Of a stretch of 10,594 bases of DNA, positions 1 to 4,846 are shown piece after piece. The notes under the pieces are model-generated. The model worked only from the letters and a program-made list of their open reading frames with translations. It did not search any database and was not told the origin of the DNA. The stretch lies in assembly GCA_003695835.1 (NCBI GenBank), contig RFHN01000172.1, positions 1 to 10,594 of the forward strand, read 5' to 3'. Within the stretch, counting starts at the first letter, position 1. Every line of letters starts with the position of its first letter. Position numbers and translations under genes: made by a program. Source of the DNA: Armatimonadota bacterium. Lineage in GTDB: Bacteria; Armatimonadota; Fimbriimonadia; Fimbriimonadales; ATM1.

Positions 1-246
1 CACGATGGAAGGGGCGTTTTCCAGGGTCTCGAGAATCCGTTCCAGGCTATTCGCTACCACAGCCTTGCCGTACAGCGCGAGTCGCTTCCGGAGTGCTTGC
101 TCGTCTCTGCCGAGGCGGAGGACGGCGAGATCATGGGTATCCGCCACGCTCACCTCGCCGTCGAGGGCGTCCAGTTCCACCCCGAGAGCATCGGGACGGA
201 TGAAGGAAAGGCCCTTGTGCGGAACTGGGTCCGATCCCTCGCCTGA
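1..246 (+). CDS. trpG: Glutamine amidotransferase subunit of anthranilate / aminodeoxychorismate synthase (TrpG/PabA), C-terminal part
   Basis: This is the last 81 codons of a gene whose start lies left of the window, read in frame 1 and ending at TGA 244-246. The family hydrolyses glutamine and channels ammonia to a chorismate-using partner (TrpE or PabB), for tryptophan or folate synthesis in the cytoplasm. Visible here are the RYHSLAV block (codons 18-24 of the fragment), the DGEIMG(I)RH block, and the VEGVQFHPES block. That last block holds the catalytic His (bases 178-180) and Glu (184-186) of the class I Cys-His-Glu triad; the Cys would lie outside the window. The conserved SIGTDEG run and a short helical tail follow, so the C-terminus looks intact. 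TrpG and PabA cannot be separated from this fragment, and many bacteria use one protein for both pathways. The family call is firm and the symbol is the likelier of two. Confidence 0.93.
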   Translation, partial: HDGRGVFQGLENPFQAIRYHSLAVQRESLPECLLVSAEAEDGEIMGIRHAHLAVEGVQFHPESIGTDEGKALVRNWVRSLA

Positions 247-280
247 CAGCGGGCATGCAACCCTTTTTGACAACGACAGG

Positions 281-286
281 TATGCT
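281..286 (+). promoter_or_regulatory. Possible -10 box (TATGCT) for the 293 gene, leaderless arrangement
   Basis: TATGCT lies 6 nt before ATG 293. If used, transcription would begin at or next to the start codon. No Shine-Dalgarno sequence precedes this ATG; the nearest purine run, ACAGG at 276-280, is 12 nt away. No good -35 box sits at the usual spacing, so this rests on the -10 match and position only. Confidence 0.4.
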
Positions 287-292
287 CTGTTC

Positions 293-997
293 ATGAGGAA
301 AGCACTACTCATCACAGCCATTACAGCGCTCTGCGTGAGCGCCGTTTCGCAGGAATCGGCAACCATCGCTTGGAAGCCGAAAGAGGGGCACAAGACGGCC
401 CTGCGGATCATCGTCAACGCCGAGGTCCAGGGGGCGGACGTCGAGGTCAAGATTCGAACCGAGTCCACCGTTCTCAAGGTGGGCGAGGACGGGAAGGTGA
501 CCATCAAGGGGACGGAGCAGATGGAGAGCCTCTCGTTCAACGGTCAGGTGATGGAGGGCGCCGTGCTGGGCCCGCCCACCCAGTCCACCTACGTCATGCA
601 GAAGAACGGCGAGCTGATCTCGATCGAGACCGACAACCCGAACCCGAACCCTCGAATGGAAGAGGCGAACGTATTTCTTTTCCCGGACCGAGAGGTTAAA
701 AAGGGTGAGAGTTGGACGAGGACTCGGGCGGCCGATCCAGCGAAGGGGATCCGCGCCTCCAAGACCACGTACACTTACCTCGGCTCGGAGACCGTAGACG
801 GTGAGCTTTCGCACAAGGTGAAAATCGAGTTCACCGAGACGGAAGGCTCGGCCCCGATGATCTTCAACGCAACCGCATGGGTTTCGGCTGCCAACGGCGA
901 CCTGGTCCGCTTGGAGGGCCGAATGGACAACGTCGAGTTCGACCCGTCCGTTCCTCCGGGTTCCGCGACGGTCCGCATCGAGCGGATCAAGGTCTGA
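293..997 (+). CDS. Secreted protein of unknown function, beta-rich
   Basis: A 234-residue protein. The start is set at ATG 293 because it opens a clean signal peptide: MRK, then a hydrophobic stretch to about residue 18, with likely cleavage near SAVSQ/E at 20-21. The same frame is open further upstream, but that part overlaps trpG and has no signal-peptide character. The mature part alternates short hydrophobic and charged stretches, as in a beta-sandwich or lipocalin-like fold. It has a VGEDGKVTIKGTE stretch, an NPNPNP run near residues 116-121, a FPDREVKKGESW segment and a C-terminal NGDLVRLEG segment. No catalytic motif is seen. The layout resembles bacterial secreted DUF families in which a 'KxGxSW' turn precedes a beta domain, but I cannot name one. 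It begins 46 nt after trpG and ends just before a strong terminator. It is probably exported through Sec and folded in the envelope or outside the cell. Confidence 0.85.
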   Translation: MRKALLITAITALCVSAVSQESATIAWKPKEGHKTALRIIVNAEVQGADVEVKIRTESTVLKVGEDGKVTIKGTEQMESLSFNGQVMEGAVLGPPTQSTYVMQKNGELISIETDNPNPNPRMEEANVFLFPDREVKKGESWTRTRAADPAKGIRASKTTYTYLGSETVDGELSHKVKIEFTETEGSAPMIFNATAWVSAANGDLVRLEGRMDNVEFDPSVPPGSATVRIERIKV

Positions 998-1020
998 ACC
1001 GCGCGGAGCAGTCTCAACAA

Positions 1021-1056
1021 GGGGCGGTCAGCCAAAGGCGGCTGGCAGCCCTTTTT
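1021..1056 (+). terminator. Intrinsic terminator after the 293-997 gene
   Basis: GTCAGCC (1027-1033) pairs with GGCTGGC (1040-1046) around a six-base loop, with one U-G pair. One G-A mismatch is followed by a second arm, GGGGC (1021-1025) with GCCCT (1048-1052), and TTTTT runs from 1052 to 1056. It separates the secreted-protein gene from clpB, so clpB needs its own promoter. Confidence 0.85.
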
Positions 1057-1079
1057 GTCATGAGGGAACTTTTCCAGCC

Positions 1080-1109
1080 TTGCGAGCGTTGAAATGCATA
1101 GAGTAGACT
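1080..1109 (+). promoter_or_regulatory. Likely sigma-70-type promoter of clpB
   Basis: A -35-like TTGCGA (1080-1085) and a -10-like TAGACT (1104-1109) are separated by 18 nt. Transcription would start near 1116, giving a leader of about 20 nt. No CIRCE element (HrcA operator) and no clear sigma-32 consensus is seen, so heat control, if present, is not obvious here. Confidence 0.5.
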
Positions 1110-1125
1110 AAAGACACTTGACAAT

Positions 1126-1130
1126 GGGAG
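1126..1130 (+). promoter_or_regulatory. Shine-Dalgarno site of clpB (GGGAG)
   Basis: GGGAG lies 7 nt before ATG 1138, which fixes the clpB start. It contrasts with several neighbouring genes that lack such a site. Confidence 0.75.
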
Positions 1131-1137
1131 ACTCAAC

Positions 1138-3750
1138 ATGCGATTCGACAAACTAACCTTAAAGGCACAGGATGCGGTTCGAGCGGCGCAGTCGCTCGCC
1201 GAGAAGTTCGGGCACTCGGAGATTGATGCCGAGCACCTTTTGCTTGCCCTGCTCGAGGAGAAAGAGGGGCTGACGCGACCGCTCTTGGAGAAGGTCGGCG
1301 CTGTTCCCGAGATCTTGGAGCGTGACGTTCGCCAACACCTGGAGCAGCGGCCGAAGGTCTCCGGTTCCGCGAGTTTGGGTAGCGCGCTGAGCCAACGGCT
1401 CCAAGCCGTGCTCAACAAAGCGTTCGACGAGGCGGAGCGGATGGACGACGAGTATGTCAGCGTCGAGCACCTTCTGCTCGGCTTGGCGCAGGACGCGCAC
1501 GGTTTTTCGGGCCGGACGCTTCGGGCGAACGGTGTCGGCGTGGACACGCTTCGGCGCGCGATCGAGGAGATCCGCGGTGGGCAACGTGTTACGGACCAGG
1601 CGCCCGAAGAGAAGTATCAAGCGCTGGAGAAGTACGGCCGTGATCTCACCGACATGGCGCGGAAGGGCAAGCTCGACCCGGTCATCGGTCGGGACGAAGA
1701 GATTCGCCGCGTCATCCAGGTTCTCTCGCGGCGCACCAAGAACAACCCGGTCCTCATCGGCGATCCAGGCGTGGGTAAGACTGCAATCGTCGAAGGATTG
1801 GCGCAGCGGATTGCAGCCGCCGACGTTCCCGAGGGCTTGAAGAACAAGCGCGTCATTGCGCTGGACCTCGGCGCTCTGGTCGCGGGCGCGAAGTACCGCG
1901 GCGAGTTCGAAGAGCGCTTGAAAGCCGTCCTGGAGGAGATCAAGCGGGCCGAAGGCGAAGTCATTCTGTTCATTGACGAGCTGCACACTCTTGTGGGTGC
2001 CGGTCGCGCCGAGGGCTCCATGGATGCCGCGAACATGCTCAAGCCGATGCTGGCTCGCGGCGAGCTGCGGTGTATCGGCGCGACGACGCTCGATGAATAC
2101 CGCGAGTACATCGAGAAGGATGCGGCGCTCGAGCGGCGATTCCAGCCGGTGTTCGTGGATGAGCCGAGCGTCGAGGACACGATTGCGATCTTGCGTGGCC
2201 TGAAGGAACGCTACGAGGTGCACCACGGCGTGCGCATCACGGACAGCGCGATCGTGGCCGCAGCCATGCTCAGCAACCGCTACATCACGGACCGCCATCT
2301 TCCCGACAAAGCGATTGACCTGATTGACGAGGCGGCCAGCCGCCTTCGGATCGAAATTGACAGCGTGCCCTTCGAGATTGACGAGTTGGATCGCCGGATG
2401 GCCCAGCTCGAAATCGAGCGCACCGCGCTCAAGAAAGAGGGCGACGATCCTGCAGCGATGGAGCGCCTCAAGAAGATCGAAGAGGAGTTGAGCAATCTCG
2501 CCGAAGAGCGTGGGCGACTGGCTGCCAAGTGGCAGGCCGAAAAGGAGAAGATCACGCAGATCCGCGAGTTGAAGCAGAAGATCGAAGAGGCGCGGATCGA
2601 ACTCGAGCATGCCGAGCGCGAGCAGGATTGGGAGCGCGCGGCGCAGATCCAGCACGGGGAGCTGCCGAAGCTTACGAGCGAGCTCAAGAAGCTCGAAGAG
2701 GAGCTGGCGCAGCTTCAAAAGGATGGCAGCATCCTCAAGGAAGAGGTGGACGACGAGGACGTCGCTGAGGTCGTCGCGAAGTGGACCGGGATTCCTGTTT
2801 CCCGTCTCATGGAAGGCGAGATGCAAAAGCTTCTCAAGATGGAAGAGCGGCTCCACGAGCGCGTCGTCGGACAAGACGAAGCGATCCAAGCCGTCGCCGA
2901 CGCAGTGCGTCGGTCCAGGTCGGGCATCGCGGATCCGAACCGCCCGATTGGGTCGTTCCTGTTCTTGGGACCCACGGGCGTTGGGAAGACCGAGTTGGCG
3001 CGCGCGTTGGCGGAGTTCCTCTTCGACGACGAGCGGAGCATGGTGCGCATCGACATGAGCGAGTACCAGGAGAAGCACAGCATCGCGCGGTTGATCGGTG
3101 CCCCGCCCGGCTACGTCGGTTACGAAGAGGGCGGACAGCTGACGGAGGCGATCCGTCGGCGACCGTACAGCGTCGTGCTGCTGGACGAAGTCGAGAAGGC
3201 GCACCCTGAGGTCTTCAATCTGCTGCTGCAGATCTTGGACGACGGAAGACTCACCGACGGACACGGCCGAACGGTGGATTTCCGGAACACGGTCATCATC
3301 ATGACGTCCAACCTCGGCTCCGAGGAGTTCGGCATGCACGATCTCAGGTTGACGCCGGAGATCAAGGAGCGGATCTTGGAACGCGTCCGCCAACACTTCC
3401 GGCCGGAGTTCCTCAACCGCATTGACGAGATCGTGGTGTTCAGCCCGCTCAACGCGGAGCAGATCAAGCAGATCGTGGAGATCCAGGTGCATCGTCTGGG
3501 CGAGCGGTTGAAGGAGCGCGACATCGAGCTCGTGCTGACGGATCGGGCGCGCGAGCAGCTTGCGGCTGAGGGCTATGATCCGGCCTACGGCGCACGCCCG
3601 CTCAAGCGAGCGATCCAGCGGCTCGTCCTGAACCCGCTGGCCAAGCAGATCTTGGAAGGCAAGATCCGAAGCGGAAGTAAGGTCCAGGTGGACTACGCTG
3701 ACGGCCAGTTCCGGTTCGATGCGCTCGAAGCGGCGAAAGCAAAGGCGTAA
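1138..3750 (+). CDS. clpB: ATP-dependent disaggregase chaperone ClpB
   Basis: 870 residues, the normal ClpB size. ClpB is a hexameric AAA+ ring that threads aggregated proteins through its pore together with DnaK in the cytoplasm. The N-terminal double Clp_N repeat covers about residues 1-145. NBD1 has Walker A GDPGVGKT (208-215) and Walker B LFIDE (D280, E281). A long coiled-coil middle domain spans about 400-530; it contains the EREQDWERAAQIQHGELPKL stretch, which marks ClpB and not ClpA or ClpC. NBD2 has Walker A GPTGVGKT (611-618), Walker B LLDE (D683, E684), a sensor-1 TSNLGS, a RPEFLNRID box and the sensor-2 GARPLKRAIQ. All ATPase residues that I can check are intact. No ClpP-binding loop is apparent, as expected for ClpB. 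It is transcribed alone or with the small membrane-protein gene after it; a strong terminator lies upstream. The start has a good Shine-Dalgarno site. Confidence 0.98.
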   Translation: MRFDKLTLKAQDAVRAAQSLAEKFGHSEIDAEHLLLALLEEKEGLTRPLLEKVGAVPEILERDVRQHLEQRPKVSGSASLGSALSQRLQAVLNKAFDEAERMDDEYVSVEHLLLGLAQDAHGFSGRTLRANGVGVDTLRRAIEEIRGGQRVTDQAPEEKYQALEKYGRDLTDMARKGKLDPVIGRDEEIRRVIQVLSRRTKNNPVLIGDPGVGKTAIVEGLAQRIAAADVPEGLKNKRVIALDLGALVAGAKYRGEFEERLKAVLEEIKRAEGEVILFIDELHTLVGAGRAEGSMDAANMLKPMLARGELRCIGATTLDEYREYIEKDAALERRFQPVFVDEPSVEDTIAILRGLKERYEVHHGVRITDSAIVAAAMLSNRYITDRHLPDKAIDLIDEAASRLRIEIDSVPFEIDELDRRMAQLEIERTALKKEGDDPAAMERLKKIEEELSNLAEERGRLAAKWQAEKEKITQIRELKQKIEEARIELEHAEREQDWERAAQIQHGELPKLTSELKKLEEELAQLQKDGSILKEEVDDEDVAEVVAKWTGIPVSRLMEGEMQKLLKMEERLHERVVGQDEAIQAVADAVRRSRSGIADPNRPIGSFLFLGPTGVGKTELARALAEFLFDDERSMVRIDMSEYQEKHSIARLIGAPPGYVGYEEGGQLTEAIRRRPYSVVLLDEVEKAHPEVFNLLLQILDDGRLTDGHGRTVDFRNTVIIMTSNLGSEEFGMHDLRLTPEIKERILERVRQHFRPEFLNRIDEIVVFSPLNAEQIKQIVEIQVHRLGERLKERDIELVLTDRAREQLAAEGYDPAYGARPLKRAIQRLVLNPLAKQILEGKIRSGSKVQVDYADGQFRFDALEAAKAKA

Positions 3751-3758
3751 CAGTGGGC

Positions 3759-3795
3759 AGGCCCGCGGCTTTCCAGAAAGGGGAGCCGCGGGCCT
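3759..3795 (+). terminator. Strong hairpin after clpB without a T tract
   Basis: AGGCCCGCGGCT (3759-3770) and AGCCGCGGGCCT (3784-3795) form a perfect 12-bp stem with a 13-nt loop, 8 nt after the clpB stop. The bases after it (ACTTGGAACG) contain no U run, and neither does the other strand. It may be a U-less terminator, an mRNA 3'-end stabiliser, or a structure between clpB and the 3821 gene. The inverted repeat is certain; the role is inferred. Confidence 0.6.
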
Positions 3796-3820
3796 ACTTG
3801 GAACGTAAGATTCAGTAGAG

Positions 3821-4012
3821 ATGAAAGCGATCGTATGGACCTTGCGCGCCCTATTCGTCGGTTCGCTCTTGGGCGCTTTGACGGCTCCGATGTGGCAGGG
3901 TCAAGCGTGGTCGGGCTGGTTGTGGGGCGGCGTGCTCGGCAGCCTCGTTCTCTTGCTCGTGCTGCGCTGGGTCGGTCTCGCGAAAGAGAAACGTTCGCCG
4001 CAGTACTTGTGA
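3821..4012 (+). CDS. Small membrane protein with two transmembrane segments, unknown function
   Basis: 63 residues. Hydrophobic stretches at about 5-24 and 31-52 are joined by a short Trp-rich turn (MWQGQAWSGW), and the protein ends in a charged tail (KEKRSPQYL). This fits a helical hairpin in the inner membrane with both ends in the cytoplasm. Glycines within the helices (GSLLGAL, GGVLGS) suggest close helix packing. The start lacks a strong Shine-Dalgarno site: TAGAG abuts the ATG. A TAAGAT run at 3806-3811 could be a -10 box 9 nt upstream. It sits 70 nt after clpB with a strong hairpin between them, so co-transcription is uncertain. Coding is supported by the coherent two-helix pattern, not by a recognised family. 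Confidence 0.65.
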   Translation: MKAIVWTLRALFVGSLLGALTAPMWQGQAWSGWLWGGVLGSLVLLLVLRWVGLAKEKRSPQYL

Positions 4013-4061
4013 CTGACCTGCGAAACGATCGCCGCCGTGAGCGGGATCGAAATCGGCGGGT

Positions 4062-4541
4062 CTACTTCTGAATGAACTCGGAAGCGGGTCGGACGCGGCT
4101 GGGAAAGTTCCTCGCCCTCAAGACTTGCTCTTCGATGGATTGGTTGCAGGCGAAGTAGTACTTCTCGCCGTTGATGATCCAGGAGCGGTTCGGGTCGGCT
4201 CGTGTCAGCAGCACCGGGTCAATGAAGTCGCCGGGCCGAGGTTTCAGGTCGATCGGGAAGTCGTTCTGCGGATACTTGGCTGAGGGCCAGGTGTTGCCGT
4301 TCGCCTTCACGTCCTCTTCTGTGTAGATGCCGCGAGGCGTAGTGAAGATCTCTTTTTCGAATTTGGCTCGGTCGGCCGGAGGCGGTTCTTCGTCGAAGTA
4401 ACCGGTGATCCCAATCTCGACCAGTCGCTCTGCGGGAACCGTTCGGTCTGATTCGCCCTGGGAGGCTGCGCGGAGAAACCAGGCAAGCATGCCCAGGAGC
4501 GCGATCCCAAGCACAAGGCCAATTAGGTTTCCCTTACTCAT
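4062..4541 (-). CDS. Membrane-anchored protein of unknown function with one transmembrane segment
   Basis: 159 residues. A single hydrophobic segment at about 5-23 (LIGLVLGIALLGMLAWFL) follows a short MSKGN tail. The rest is a soluble domain, probably outside the membrane. That domain has a Pro/Glu-rich linker (EEPPPADR, 51-58), an NGNTWPSAKYPQNDFP stretch, a FIDPVLL segment and a C-terminal NGEKYYFACNQSIEEQV block holding the only cysteine (C132). The start is well supported: GGAGG (bases 4549-4553 read on this strand) lies 7 nt before the ATG. It is the last of three leftward genes, beginning 50 nt after the four-cysteine protein. The YYFAC block recalls small metal- or haem-handling proteins only vaguely, and one cysteine is not enough to claim that. 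Function is unknown. Confidence 0.85.
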   Translation of the reverse strand: MSKGNLIGLVLGIALLGMLAWFLRAASQGESDRTVPAERLVEIGITGYFDEEPPPADRAKFEKEIFTTPRGIYTEEDVKANGNTWPSAKYPQNDFPIDLKPRPGDFIDPVLLTRADPNRSWIINGEKYYFACNQSIEEQVLRARNFPSRVRPASEFIQK

Positions 4542-4548
4542 CGTGAGA

Positions 4549-4553
4549 CCTCC
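4549..4553 (-). promoter_or_regulatory. Shine-Dalgarno site (GGAGG) of the 159-residue membrane protein
   Basis: GGAGG on the - strand with a 7-nt spacer to ATG 4541. It is the best ribosome-binding site in this three-gene group, showing that SD-led initiation works in this genome beside the SD-less starts. Confidence 0.8.
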
Positions 4554-4591
4554 AAGTTACCTTACGCTGCCGCGGGGGATGCGCGTTCGCT

Positions 4592-4834
4592 TCAGTCCAG
4601 TTCCAGATTGCGCCACCAGCGCCGCGGTCGCACGTGGCGTTCAGGTGGTCGCCGCATGGCCGCACCCTTGCGGATGTCGAGAACGCGTTCGCGGTAATCG
4701 TTGAAGACGCAGATCGCTCGCGGGCCAAAGACTTGTGCCACCTCGACGGCATCGGCGAACGATTCGGGGTTGAGCTTCCCGTCTCGGCAGACGCCTTCCT
4801 CGGCGTCGTATCGGTGGCAGTCTCGGCAGAGCAT
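4592..4834 (-). CDS. Four-cysteine small protein, possible metal-binding, unknown function
   Basis: 80 residues opening with MLCRDCHRYD. Cysteines stand at 3, 6, 16 and 42 (C-x2-C-x9-C-x25-C), with His7 beside the first pair. Such a set could hold zinc or an Fe-S cluster; this is inference from spacing. A helix-like segment (about 23-36, NPESFADAVEVAQV) leads to GPRAICVFNDYRERVLDIR, and the tail is rich in Arg and Trp. There is no signal peptide or membrane segment, so it should be cytoplasmic. It starts 9 nt after the glycosidase gene stop, without a Shine-Dalgarno site. It is therefore either translationally coupled or read from its own leaderless transcript. I do not recognise a named family, but the compact Cys-rich start argues for a real gene. 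Confidence 0.75.
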   Translation of the reverse strand: MLCRDCHRYDAEEGVCRDGKLNPESFADAVEVAQVFGPRAICVFNDYRERVLDIRKGAAMRRPPERHVRPRRWWRNLELD

Positions 4835-4840
4835 CGGCGT

Positions 4841-4846
4841 ATTCTA
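4841..4846 (-). promoter_or_regulatory. Possible -10 box (TAGAAT) inside the stop codon of the glycosidase gene
   Basis: Read on the - strand, TAGAAT ends 6 nt before ATG 4834, and its first three bases are the TAG stop of the upstream gene. It is a close match to TATAAT at leaderless spacing. The -35 region (TTCGGA, 16 nt upstream) is poor. Confidence 0.4.

Noticed and set aside
251..268. GGG-CCC hairpin followed by TTTTT after trpG
   Set aside because: The stem is only 3 bp with a 7-nt loop, too weak to call a terminator.
267..272. Perfect TTGACA before the 293 gene
   Set aside because: Only 8 nt separate it from TATGCT, too short for a -35/-10 pair, and no -10 lies 16-18 nt downstream before the ATG.
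5..292. In-frame upstream extension of the secreted-protein gene at 293
   Set aside because: It overlaps trpG, whose conserved residues are in frame 1, and its Ser/Arg-rich translation has no signal peptide; ATG 293 opens a proper one.
635..652. Three near-copies of AACCCG, coding NPNPNP
   Set aside because: A short in-frame hexamer run inside a coding region; three copies are not enough to call a functional repeat.
1118..1123. Perfect TTGACA just before the clpB Shine-Dalgarno site
   Set aside because: A promoter using it would start inside the clpB coding sequence; likely chance.
998..1137. Search for a CIRCE or sigma-32 heat-shock element before clpB
   Set aside because: No TTAGCACTC-N9-GAGTGCTAA and no CTTGAAA/CCCCAT pair is present; only a sigma-70-like promoter can be suggested.
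1159..3492. Very long open frame (777 codons) antisense to clpB
   Set aside because: It mirrors the codon bias of clpB, its translation is rich in His/Leu/Arg/Asp with no domain, and clpB is complete on the other strand.
4032..4059. CCGCCG/CGGCGG inverted repeat between the convergent genes ending at 4012 and 4062
   Set aside because: A 6-bp stem with a 16-nt loop and no U tract on either strand; possible but too weak to annotate as a bidirectional terminator.
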